A stretch of 64,000 bases of DNA from Trichodelitschia bisporula (Eukaryota > Ascomycota > Dothideomycetes > Phaeotrichales > Phaeotrichaceae), in the NCBI GenBank assembly GCA_010356995.1, contig ML996702.1:619653-683652 (forward strand). The letters are read 5' to 3'. The notes beneath the pieces were generated by a model that worked only from the letters and a program-made list of their open reading frames with translations, made no database searches and was not told the origin of the DNA. How positions within the stretch are numbered: the first letter of the stretch is position 1; the number at the start of each line of letters is the position of its first letter. This document shows positions 23,601-34,259 of the stretch, piece after piece. The position numbers and the translations under genes are program-made.

Positions 23601-23826
23601 GGGGGTTATTTGGCGGTTCCTGCCGCGGGAGGGTTTGGGTCAAGGTTGTTGCTGGCGACGGCGTATATGCTGGATAAGGCGGCGGTTTGGGGGAGTGAGT
23701 TGCCCTTTTGTGATTTTCGTGGGGTGGTTGGCTAATTTGGTTGCAGTTACGAAGGTTATGGCCCGCTCGATGCAGCAGCATGCTGAGGTGCTGAAGCAGA
23801 GGGCTGAGGCGAGCTTGCAGGCGTAG
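20664..23826 (+). CDS. C2H2 zinc-finger / fungal-specific domain transcription factor
   Basis: Exons 20664-23694 and 23747-23826 give 1036 residues. The 52-nt intron has a GTGAGT donor, GCTAAT branch and TTGCAG acceptor. Without it the protein would end early at VVG; with it the C-terminus becomes [20 protein letters not shown] and a few more residues. Two C2H2 fingers sit at about residues 42-93, in the Adr1/AmdX arrangement ([17 protein letters not shown], then [17 protein letters not shown]). A Ser/Pro-rich middle follows, then a fungal-specific transcription factor domain from about residue 395 ([20 protein letters not shown]) to 780. A Ser/Glu-rich loop near 815-870 is probably disordered. 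The regulated pathway cannot be told from sequence; Adr1/AmdX relatives act in carbon and nitrogen source use. Confidence 0.9.
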
Positions 23827-25557
23827 GGGGGGTTTATGATGACGCGGTTGACGACCGGAAATGTTGCGGATGGGAAAAATGAGGGTGATGAGGGAGGGGT
23901 TTGGGGACATATTTCTTAAAAATGGGCATGGATGAGGGATGGCCGGGCTCGCTGTGGGGGTATATAGGCGCTTTTTTATCACGATGGTGGTCTCTGTTCG
24001 TTCTTACGGGTTGCGGGTCGGGATTTTTGGACGGGATTGGGGTTCAGCGGAGGCGACGGGCTGTTGAGCCTGGAATGGATGGGACGGAGGGCGTGGGCGT
24101 GACGACTGATGCGAACACGATCTTGCAAGCTTTTTCTTCATTGCGGGGCTGGGGGATCGGTCGCTATCTTGTGCTCTGTGTGTGGGCTGCGGGAGCTGGA
24201 ACTGGGATTGAGGCTGGGTTTCATAGGGGTGTATGGCGCTTTTTTCCCTGCCGAATTTGATGTTGATGATGAGGGATGAGGAGAGAGGAGGGGTGAGATG
24301 TAGTGTTGGTAATTGCAAATTATCCGCCGTTGGGGCAATGAGTACTTCTGAATGCCGTGAAGGGGAACGTGGGACGATGACACTCATGCCCTGTCCTTAC
24401 CTCATCCCCGATCTCTGAACGTGGAACCGCGACCGGCAGCATGGCGGTTGAGATCCCGTCAGCTTCCGCACTGTCGAACGGCCCCGGAGCTCGAGTCCAC
24501 TGAGCGGGCTCGACCTGCCGGCCCGTAATGTCAGCAATGTGCTGTTTGCGCGTTCTTCGCTGCGTGTAGGGTGGCCAGTTACACGGATAACGCTAGACAG
24601 AAAGACCGGCCACGCCATCCTCGGCCGCAAGACAGATATGTGTCCATGCCAATCTTCCTCTGTACATACCGCAGCTTCGCTCCAAGCGTCGTCTACGGGC
24701 CTTAAATCCTGTCCGACCGGCCATTTTCCTCTTCAGTTCCCGCTTCCTGCGGTCCCGGGGACGAGGGAGGGGCCGTATCGGGCCTTCCGGGCGGCGATGA
24801 GCAGTTTAAAAGTAAGGCCGGGACCGGAGGGGATGGAAATGGTCGAGGAGTCTCGAGGTCCGGAGATGAGGGTTTGCGGTGGCGTTGATGGCGGTAGTGG
24901 TCCCCCCCGGGCTGGATATGGCTTTGGCGCCTGGGTTGGATGGAGAAGAGCGGAAGGGGGAAAAGATACAGCGACTTGGGGTGAGATGCTGGGTATATGC
25001 GCGGATCTTACTAGTTAGCCGGTTCGTAGGTTGACTTCGGTGAGCGGACGGGGAGGGGTGCTGAGGCGTCCTGTGGCCGTATGTACCGGACAGATGAGCA
25101 GGAACACTTATGGGGCTGGCATTCGAGACCGCTGGACCTATAAGCTAGCACCCGTGAGCCAGCCCCTGAGTCTATACCGCCACCGCTTGGACTTACCCGG
25201 CCCATAGTAAGCAGTCGAGCACTTTAAGCAGTGGTTGATGTGTCTTCTCCGTGGTTGAAGGAATACTAGCGCCTCCTACGGCCTCCGTAGCTATTTTCGC
25301 TGTGAAGCATAGGCGAAGGGACACTTGAAGTACGTTTTCAGCCTATATTTAAGAGCTCCAGATGTGGACCATCAGACGCTCCATACATATTTTTCTAGCA
25401 TTTGAGCGAGATCATAAGGCTTGGACCGTGTTCTTAACAAACAGCCTGATACAACCCGAACGCCAGATAGCCTTTCGTACGTCTATCACCAGCCATGAAC
25501 CTCAGCCTCCCATCGTCGCACGTCCAGCAACGAAGAGACAACCGCAAATCCCACACC
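23827..25557. other. Convergent intergenic region
   Basis: Between the 3' ends of the transcription factor (+) and the coiled-coil gene (-). No gene is supported. The first 500 bases are G-rich on the + strand. Confidence 0.5.
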
Positions 25558-27191
25558 CTAAACCTCAAAAACACCCCCCCAGCCCGCCCTCAGATCCGCA
25601 ATATCAACCCTGTACCCCCTCCACTGCTCCAGTCCACGCTTAACCTCCCTCACCCTCTCCAACCGCGCCTTCTCCTCCTCCTCCCTCGCCTTCCGAAACG
25701 CCTCCTCATCAAACGCAAACTCGTCATCACTCCACTGTCCCTGTCCCTGCGCCTTAAGACTCTGCTTCCGCGCCCTACCCCCCTTGGGCAAATCCCCCGT
25801 GAACGCACTGATCCCACTGCTAATCACGTCCGTCAACGTGCTGTGCCCTTTCTTCCCGCCCACCGGGCTCTGCAGGTCGACTTCCTCGAACCCCTCAAGC
25901 GTGGGCTGCAATCCCCGCCGCGCCTCCAACCATCCTCCCCGCTGGAGCTCGAACACTTCGGCTTCGAGCGCGCGCACCCGCGCCCGCAGCCCCGCTGCAA
26001 TCTCCGCCTCCAACTCCTCAACGGCTTCCTCGTCGCCGACGTGCATGGCGGCCGCGCGCTTCAGACGCGCGTTTTCGTCCGTCAGCGCTGCGATGCGTGT
26101 GCGCAGCTCGTCGACGCCTTGCGTCTGGATCTGGCTTTGGCTGGCGGAGCGTGTTTTGAGTGCGGTCAGGGCGTCGACTTTCTTGCTCAACGTTGCGGCG
26201 CGGGTGGTTGCTTCCGCGGCGGCGGTTTCTGAGGCTGCGAGTTTGGTTTCCAGGGATGCGATGTGCGCGCGTGCGGCGGCGAGGTCGGGTGCTGCGCTTG
26301 CGGCGGCGAGTTGCGCGCGGAGGTCTGTGGCTTCGGCGTTTGAGGTGAGGAGTTCGGCGGTGGACGATGAGAGTGCTGCTTCGAGCTCTGTGATGCGCGC
26401 GGTTTGCGTGGCAGACGTAGCTTGCAGGGTAGAGAGTTGGGTAGTGAGCTTCGAGAGCTCGAGCTCCAGCGTAGTGATAGTGTTCGTCTTCGACGCTAGG
26501 TCCGCAGCTGCATCTGAAGGCCCCGCCTGGGACGTGCTAATCCGCCGCCGGGAGCTAGACTGCAACGCCGCATTCTGACGCTGCAGGGAAGCAATATCCG
26601 TACGCTGTGGAAAGTTATTACGAGAAATATTAAGAGATGAGTAAAGGTAACCTACGAGCTTCTCCAGCTCGGTATCCGCTTGCTCGGCTTGCTTCGCCTT
26701 GGAGCGTAACTCGGCGACGCTTGAGTTTGCCTCGCGGAGCTCCTCAAGCTCGTCTTCCAGCTTGCGCCAGCGCGCTTGTGCGGCCTGGGTTTCGGAAACG
26801 AGGCGCTTGTTCTCACGCTCTAACTCCTCGATGCGCTGCGCTTGCTTCTTGTAGATGTCGGTCACGCTGTCGCTCGGGGAGGACGGGCTAAGAGGCGAGC
26901 TGCCCTTGCGGAAGGACTCGGAGCGTAACTTGGATTGCGCGGGCGCCGAGGGCTCTTCGGGCTCGGGCTCGGGCTCGGGAGCAGCGGCGGCTTCGGGCTC
27001 TGCTTCGGGGACGGGCGAGGCACCGCGTGAGAGCGGCTTATCTTTATCGTCTTTTTTGGCCGCCTTCTTGCCCTTCTGTTTCTTCAACTGCTCATACTGC
27101 GGGGCCAGTTAGCTGTAATTATGATAAGGGGCGAACGACGGACCCGCTTCTTAGCTGCGGCGAGCTTCTCGGCTTTCTCGTCATCCGCCAT
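25558..27191 (-). CDS. Coiled-coil protein, Golgi-matrix (Rud3/GRIP-like) type
   Basis: Three exons on the minus strand: 27191-27144, 27096-26656 and 26604-25558, giving 511 residues. Intron 1 (47 nt, GTCCGT donor, GCTAAC branch, CGCAG) joins MADDEKAEKLAAAKKR to YEQLKKQKGKKA. Intron 2 (51 nt, GTAGGT to CACAG) is a multiple of three with no stop, so an unspliced reading stays open. After a Lys-rich start and an acidic Pro/Glu linker, nearly all the protein is heptad coiled coil (about 95-420). The end has a conserved-looking block, LEQWRGYRVDIADLRAGWGG. Fungal proteins of this shape (often labelled M protein repeat protein) resemble golgins such as Rud3. That function is inferred from architecture only. 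Confidence 0.72.
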
Positions 27192-27490
27192 GGTGGGTTG
27201 TGTGGAAAATGGGTGCAAACGGGTGTTGTAAAAGTGAGGTGAAGTTATTCGGTGTACACAAGGCGCAACGTGGAATGAAGTGAAGTGAATTAGTGCCTGA
27301 TGATATGTGCTTGGCGCCTGAGGCATATTGTTGGTGCTTGAGTGGAGGCACGTGCGCGGCGCGTCATTCGGGAGTCCGTGCGGGCGGGCCACTTCATCAC
27401 GTCCCATCTCAACACCTCCACTTCCTCTCTCCACTCTATCACCAACCTCACCTTTCAACATTACCACCACGCCCCAACGCGCCCATCACC

Positions 27491-28824
27491 ATGTCGTCCT
27501 CCGGTGATGAGACCATCCCAGCACCCAGCTCGCCCCCCTCGAACCTCGCCTTCCTTGTTCACAATCAGAACACGCTGCTGCACAAGCTCCCACCGGACGT
27601 GGACAACAAGCCTCTCGCACGTCAAAAGCGCCGCCGCACCAGCCCCGAAGACCAAAAGATACTAGAAGCAGAATACGCGCGCAATTCTAAGCCCGACAAG
27701 GCAGCTCGCATGGCCATTGTGTCCAAAGTCGCGCTCGGCGAGAAAGAAGTCCAGGTAACGCGTCCCGAACGCGCCTATGCTACCCCCACTCTAACACAAC
27801 ACTCTCACAGATATGGTTCCAAAACCGTCGCCAGAACTCGCGGAGGAAAAGCAAGCCCCTCGACCACCACCCCTCCTCCGACCCTACCGAAAAGGGCGCC
27901 GAAGATGACGCGGCCGAGTCGACGGACGACGCGTCCGACCCCGCCGAAACGAACAAACTACCCGCCTCGTCTAACTCCTCTACCGAAACACCGACTCTCT
28001 CCTTCCCCGTCCCCGAACCACGTCCGACGAGCTACCTCGCGAACCGGCGCTCCGCGTCCTTCAACCGCGCCCCGGTCTCGGCCCCTGCACCAACCGTAGC
28101 ACCCGCACCCGTATCCACCCCCCGCGTCCGCCGCACAGGTTCCTACCTACGCCTGAGCACCACCCCCGCCGGCACAGCGCAAATCATCGACCGCGCCACG
28201 TCTCCCTCTCCTCCACGCGCCCGCCCCGTCCCTTCCCCTATCACACCCATCCCTCCCCCCTCCCTCGCCCCGCCCTCCCTCCGCCGCACCTTCAGCGCCG
28301 CAAACCTGGACCCCACCTCTCCCGCAGCCAAGGTGCCGCGCATGGGCCGCTCGCGCGACTCCCGGCAGTGGGAGTTCTGGGCCGAGGCGGGCGCGCGCGC
28401 GAAGGAGGATGCTGAGAGTGGGAGTGCGGTGGATGCGATTGGGCAGATGAGGCGGAGGGGGGTGAGGAGGACGTTTGGAGGAGGGAGTGCCCCGAATGGG
28501 CAGGGATTGAGGAGGAGTGCGACGGCGAAGGGGCGCTTGGAGGGGGGGAAGAAGGCTCGTCTTGGGCTGGGGATTGAGGACGAGAAGGAGAATTGGGATC
28601 CGGAGAGTGGGGCGTTGCATGGGGTGGATGGGACGGTGAATGGCGGGGGATTGGTGGAGAAGGGGAAGAGGGATAGTGGGGTGGCTATTGTTGGCCCCGA
28701 GGTTGATCCGGAGGTTAGCAAGTTTATGGAGGGCGGGGATAGGGGGAGTAGTGGGAAGGGGAGCGAGGATTTGGACTGTGTGCAGAGTTTGTTAAGTTTG
28801 AGTCAGGGGAATTGGGGGGCTTGA
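27491..28824 (+). CDS. Homeobox transcription factor, two exons
   Basis: Exons 27491-27754 and 27811-28824, 425 residues. The 56-nt intron (GTAACG donor, CTCACAG acceptor) interrupts the homeodomain just before its third helix, a common position. The homeodomain runs from about residue 47 to 106: RRTSPEDQKILEAEYARNSK, then the recognition helix IWFQNRRQNSRRKSK with the invariant W-F-N-R residues. Downstream is a long Pro/Ser/Ala-rich region with several RRTGSYLR/RRTFSAAN-type Ser/Thr sites, and the C-terminus is SLLSLSQGNWGA. Fungal homologues of this layout are Yox1/Yhp1-like cell-cycle or developmental regulators; that assignment is tentative. It is divergently arranged with the coiled-coil gene, with a 299-bp shared upstream region. 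Confidence 0.87.
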
Positions 28825-28991
28825 TATTTCCGGTGTTCGATTTTGGGGGAAGCATGATGGGTCATGGTATGGAGGGATGGTGTTACGGGATATCGGCGTT
28901 ACGTGTGAGAAAATACTCCAATTGATTTACGTGCGCTATTTCATCATCACCTGTACCCCATCCGGACTTCGCTATGCAAACTGCTCGTCGT

Positions 28992-30895
28992 CTATTCCCG
29001 CTCTTTCCTGGCTCCGCCCTCCTTCTCCCACATCTCCAATAGCCTAGTCCCAACCCCCCCGCCCGCCCACCACGCCCCCGTCACCGTCCCCACCGCCACA
29101 AATGGCGCGGTATGCTCCCCCGCAAACCAAACCCCGCGCTCGGGACACCCCTCCCTCAGCGCCCTTATATCCCCGTCCGCATCCTTAACACCAACCGGAA
29201 AATTAGTATAACTCCCTTCCCCCGCCAACTCATCCTTCGCCCAATGCGTGCTCAATATGCTCCGCGGCTGGTGGTCTGGATTCGTGGCGTCGTAGTGCGG
29301 GAGACGGGTTAGGTATGGTTGTAGGCAGGGCAGGAGCGGGTGCGAGGCGGCGGGGAGGTGCAGGATGGGGGAGGAGGTGGTGGGGGGGGTGGGGGTTTGG
29401 GTGGCGAGGGTGGTCCAGGCGCTGGAGAGCGGGCCTGAGATGTAGAATAGGAGGGTGGGGTGGGATGTCCCCTCGGGGAGGGCGGCGAGGTTGAATGCTT
29501 CGACGGCGTGGCTGGATGGATTTGTGGCAGTGGCGTAGGCGGGCTGGAGCCAGGTTGTGAAGCCTTGGATGTGTGGGGGGAGGTCGTCGGTGGGGGGTTT
29601 ATCTGCAGGGGGTATATCTGTGGTGGGTATATCTGCGGGGGGGAAGCCGGTGGCTATGGAGGGGGGAGGGACGGGGGCGGGGATGGTGGAGGAGTCGGTG
29701 GTGGGGGAGGGGGGCGAGTCCCAGAAGGCGCGCGGAAAGGAGACGTAGATCTAGCAAGTTAGGGTTAGGGTTAAGGGGAAGGGGGGAAGACTCGCCTTCT
29801 CCAGGTTCCCATACCCGAGTGCCTCGATAGCTAATTGCACGCGCTGCGGCAGCGGTGGGTCGAATGCATCCGAATGCCGTTTCAACCACCCCAGCGGCGC
29901 GGTGACGACTACATGATCGAACACCTCTTCCCTGCCACCCCTCGTCACAACCCCCACACCCCCCTCCGGCCTCGTCACAACCCTCTCAACCACAGCCCCA
30001 AACCTAACCTCCTCCACACCCTCCAACACCGGCTGCGTCAACACATCCAAAACCTTCCTATACGTCCCCGCGCAGAAAAGATTCTCCCCATCCAAACACT
30101 CCTCCAACCACAAAAACCTCAAACTCTGCCCCGCAGTCGTGCCCCCAATATACCCGCCCCACAACTGCGCCATCCGTCCCACCAGCAGCCTCTTCTCCGC
30201 ATCCGAGCGGCCATCCGGCGTGGGTGCAAAGGGAGGGAGGTTCTGTATGTTGGTGTGGATGAAATCTAGCAGACTCATGTCCGAGGGTATGTTCGCCCAG
30301 TTCGCATTACTGTGCGCAAAGGCCGTGTCGACGAGCGACCACATGGCTTCTGTGACTTGGGTTGTTGTTTCCTTGGGCAGGGGGGCGCCGGAGGGGGTGA
30401 AGGAGAGTTGCCGAGACCCCCAGGTGTGGGTTGGGGTTTTGGTGGAGCGGACGAGGTCGTGGATTGGGTTGTCTTGCGTGCCGTGGATCCAGTTCGGGCC
30501 GCTGCTTGCTTAGCCTTAATCACTTCCCATCCAGACGGCGCTTACAGGTCAACCACATGCCCGTCCAGCGTTGCTTGCGCGAGCTTGATTGTCAGCCTTG
30601 TGGGTTAGGGGAGAGAGGGAGAGCCTACCCGCCCACCAACACGATCCCGCCCTTCAAGCACGGTTACGCGGGCGCCGCCTTTCATAAGCACTTCCGCCGC
30701 GCGCAACCCCGCTACGCCCGCACCTATGACGCATACCCGCGGCCCCGGCGGACTCGCCGAGTTAAAGCTGATCGGCGAGTCGAGATCTTCGCTCGCCGCG
30801 GCGGGGGGCGGCCGCGTGGCGGCTAGGTCAGCGGCCATGAGGGAGGGGGTGCGGAGGGTGGAGAGAGAGGGGGGCTTGAGGGGGGTTAGAACCAT
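28992..30895 (-). CDS. FAD-dependent (poly)amine oxidase, four exons
   Basis: Exons on the minus strand: 30895-30629, 30583-30546, 30501-29796 and 29750-28992, 589 residues. The frame is consistent across all joins. The FAD Rossmann motif VCVIGAGVAGLRAAEVL lies near residue 53 and is followed by LEGRDRVGGR, then DLGPNWIHGT. The C-terminal flavin motif is GVWFAGEHTAPFVAVGTVTG plus AWWAGG. This is the polyamine oxidase / LSD1-type amine oxidase family; there is no SWIRM domain, so a metabolic polyamine oxidase is more likely than a histone demethylase. Exon 2 is only 38 nt. The third intron starts with GC (AAG|GCGAGT) and still joins NLEK to IYVSFPRAFW, a conserved stretch. A Pro/Asp/Thr insert (about residues 345-375) with repeated P-P-A-D/T-T-D units is lineage specific. 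Confidence 0.87.
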
Positions 30896-31869
30896 GATGG
30901 AAAGTTTGGAACGATAGAACTAGTTGGGGGAATGATGGAGTAACGGGAGTGGGATTGGGGATATGCGGTACGCTGGGTGTGAGGCTGTGATGGATGCGGG
31001 GGGGGAAGGCTAGCTGTGCAAGCTATGGGCTTTGAGGGCAGGTGCCGCGGGGGTGATATCGCTCTGACGATGCGCGTGGATGCCTCTCGCTCGCACTCCC
31101 ACGAATCAAGGCAGCCAGCCCGTGCTCTCACAGTCCAAAGCTTCACGGGCGGTAACAGTAGATGTTGAGCTGTAGCTCGCCACTCACCGCGTCAAGCCTA
31201 AGCTCCTTATGCCTTATCAGCCGGCCTCGGGCCCGACCGCGCGGCTGGCGACCCCTAGCTACTAGACGGAAGCTAAGCAGGCACGTTCCGTGCCCGAGGC
31301 TGGGGGAACCCGGGATGGTGGATTAGGGCCGGGGGGAGCGGTTCCGATGGCAGGGGGTTCGGTGGAGGGGAAGGGCTCCACTGGGGGATATCGGGGGTGT
31401 CGTGGTTGGTGGCCGGAGTTGTTGATACGTAGGAGGTATTACGGTGATAGAGGCGGCGAGACGAGAGGAGGTGAGGCGTACGGACTGCCCCGCCTTTCGT
31501 GAGAGGGCGGGACGCCGAATTGTTACTCCGGTGGGAGGTGGGGCGGCAGGCTGCATTGCATTGGCGTCGAGGGGGATTTTATAGAGGAAGTTCGGTTATT
31601 GGAGTAGAGATAGACCAAAAGAGAAGGAAAGTCTATCGGATTCCGTATTATGATACATCGCAGCCTCCTGCCCGCTTATGAAGGTGTGTCAGCTCTCGGA
31701 TTTGAAGCTCAGCTCCATCGTCAAAAGTTGCCGACTTCAACCCGCTTCCGATATCTCCACTCCTCACAAATGTCGTCCACTTCCCCTCAAAATACGATCG
31801 ACGTCCGTTCCTGAGCCAAAAAGCAACAGGCCTGGTCCACAGGACTTGGGACAAAAAGACAAAATAGAT
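30896..31869. other. Intergenic, upstream of amine oxidase
   Basis: No gene supported. Around 31190-31300 there is a GC-rich, partly self-complementary stretch that contains GGAAGCTAAGCAGG, but it does not fold like the local 5S genes and is not called an RNA gene. Confidence 0.45.
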
Positions 31870-31940
31870 AGTCCAACAGGGGATCGAACCCTGGACCTTC
31901 TGCGTGTGAAGCAGACGTCATACCACTAGACCATTAGACT
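31870..31940 (-). tRNA. tRNA-Val (anticodon CAC)
   Basis: The 71-nt minus-strand sequence folds into a full cloverleaf. The acceptor stem AGTCTAA/TTGGACT has one G-U pair, the anticodon arm is TCTGC-TTCACAC-GCAGA with anticodon CAC, and the T arm is CAGGG-TTCGATC-CCCTG. No intron. T-runs (TTTT and TTTTT) follow within about 20 bases, as expected for RNA polymerase III termination. Confidence 0.93.
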
Positions 31941-32149
31941 GGATTGGGCGCTTTGATGGGATGAAAGCCGGCGTAAACAAATATATCCCAAAAATTAGCA
32001 AATGCTGGCTCACTAACCCTAACCCTATCTCGAGTATCAGAGTTCAACAACACCACGCCCAATTGACCACCAAAGCGACCCAGCTTCATATGACATCTAC
32101 AACAGCACCCAAACGCCAAGCATGCTACACAATCCCATGCCCAAACCCT

Positions 32150-34020
32150 TTACACAGCCCTCCGCCCCACCCCCAACGGACTCCCCCTAACCTCCTCCAC
32201 CTTCCCATTCACCCCCCTCCTCCCAACCACCCTCCCCCCAAGACTCCCATCACTAACCGCACTTCCCACACTATCCCCACTCCCCCTCCGTCCCCTCAGC
32301 AGCGCCCTAATCCCCCCCGCCTTCCGCACCGGCACCTCCCCCTTCCCCGCCGTCGCAATATACATAACATACAGCAAATTCGCCAACGTCTGCCGCACAT
32401 CCAGCACCTTGACACCCAGCGCCGCGGCTAACATTTCTACATCCTTATCGAGTAAGAAAACGCCGTACTCGAATTTGTACCGCACGGCCCCCTTGAGGTA
32501 CAAAGGGTACACCATCCCGCGGGCTCCCGCAGTCGCGCTAATCCCGTCTTCAATTTCGCTCCGCGAGCCTCGCGCGAGAATTCCGTATGGCAAGGCGACG
32601 CCCAGGTACGCTGCCGCCGCGCCCACCAACTGCGCCGCGTGCCCCAGCGCCGCACCCACCTCACCGTCATCAAGCCCAGCCGAAGTAAAGTCCCCATGCG
32701 GCGGCAACCTCAACCCACGAATCGTGAACGCAAGCGGCGGCGCCGGCCGCGGCGCCGGCTCGATCGGAAAGATATCGCATAAGTCCGCGCAGATGCGCCG
32801 CCGCTGCGCGTGCATTTCATCCGCCAGACCCTGCACGGCTTGTTTCTGTGCATCGAGCGCGGGGCGCGCGGCTGCGAGGTCATTTTGGGTTTGGGATATC
32901 GATTCCCGGGCGGCGGCGATGAGGGACCGGCGCGATGCGAGGCGGCTGCGCAGCTCGTCGCGCCTGCTCCGAGCAGCGTCGAGGCGGCGCCGCTCGAGGG
33001 CTGCGGCGGCGGTGGTTGCGGACAGGGATTCGCGGGCGGCGGATGCGCGGGAGAGTGTATTGAGCGCGGGTTCGTGGGCGGCGAGGAGATCGTTGATTTG
33101 TGCTTCCAGGCGGGCGCGCGTGGCTAGCGCGTCTTGGATGCACTCATCCAGCGTCGCGAGGCGCATGAGCGCGCCGTAGCTTGCCGTGGGCTGGACGCGG
33201 GACAGCGCGCGGACGGGTAAATCGAGCGGCGGGTCAGGGGTCGGGAAGTCTGTGAAGCTAGTGTACACGCCGTCTGTCAGGTGAAAGAGGATGCAGTTCT
33301 CAGGCAGCGGCTGCCGGAAGCCTTCGAGGGTTTTGCCGACGAATTGGAGTGCGCGGAGGGAGAGGGTCATTTCGATTAGGAAGCGGTAGGAGCGCATGTC
33401 TGCGTTTTTGGCCCAGACGCGTACTTGTACTTCTGCTCGTCGGGTTACGCTCGGCCCGGCGGGGGAGAGGTCGAAGGAGCGGAAGTTCGGGTTCATGGTT
33501 TGTGGGACTACTTCGCTGATGTATACGGGCGCGTCTTCACCGTCGACGTGCAGGCTGAAGAATACATCCGCCATGCGCGAGCGCAACACGTTCTCGAGCC
33601 GCCGCTGGCGCGTCTGCAGCGGCGCATCCGTCCAGTCCAGCGTGCTGCGGCGGCGCAGACGGGCAGCCGGACGATCACGATCGAGCTTGCGCGGGCTGCC
33701 GTCGGCCGCAGGGCGCAAGGGACGTAGATCAGAGGACGAGCGTGAGTGCCCTAGCTCGCGGTGCTCGCGCTGCGCGAGGGCTTTGGCGGGGGATTGCCGC
33801 GTCGAGGGCAGGACTTCGTCGTCGAGGGTTAGGGGGTGGGCGGCGTGTTGGCGCGGCGTCAGGGCCAGGTTGCGGATTGTGAGGCCTTGGAGGTGGCGGA
33901 GGCGGCGGTTCTATGCGGGTTAGAATGGTGTTGCTGATGCTGATACTGACGTACGTAGGGGTAGAGCCATGGCCGCTCGCGCCGGAGGCTCCCTGGGATC
34001 TCGACGTTGGCTTCGGCCAT
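32150..34020 (-). CDS. Vps38/UVRAG/Atg14-like PI3-kinase complex subunit
   Basis: Exons on the minus strand: 34020-33955 and 33910-32150, 608 residues. The 44-nt intron (GTACGT donor, TCTAAC branch, ATAG acceptor) joins MAEANVEIPGSLRRERPWLY to PYNRRLRHLQGLTIRNLAL, a start typical of fungal UVRAG-like proteins. A C2-like region follows (about 85-215, with DVFFSLHVDGEDAPVYISEV). Then comes a coiled coil (about 265-375) and a C-terminal Atg14/UVRAG domain containing MVYPLYLKGAVRYKFEYGVF. Such proteins are the complex-II subunit with Vps34, Vps15 and Vps30/Atg6 in endosomal sorting; Atg14 is usually shorter and lacks the C2 part, so Vps38 is the better call. It is divergent from MHR1 across 239 bp. 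Confidence 0.8.
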
Positions 34021-34259
34021 GGTGCGCAACGTAGCAAAGACACTGAATTCATCGAGGCACAGATGTGCAATTGGAAGCGTGTTGTGAAATAATCATCGGG
34101 AGTGGTGTTGTTGTTCCCAACTGCCTGAGCCGGGCGTAAGAAGCGGGAGATCCAGCGACCCCGGTCCGTGACATCGGAGCTCATTTTCTGCCGACAAAAA
34201 CCTCCTCAACACCACGCACCATCACCGCCGTCACCTCCACCTCCGCACACCTCCCCACA

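Noticed and set aside
23719-23746. 28-nt intron at the end of the transcription factor
   Set aside because: Too short for splicing; the GTGAGT donor at 23695 gives a normal 52-nt intron with the same acceptor and a consistent frame.
31190-31300. Possible second type of 5S rRNA, because of GGAAGCTAAGCAGG
   Set aside because: Only that word matches metazoan-like 5S; helix I, box C and a terminator are missing, and the local fungal 5S differs.
31678-31929. 83-codon open frame across the tRNA-Val gene
   Set aside because: Its C-terminus is the tRNA read in antisense; a classic spurious frame.
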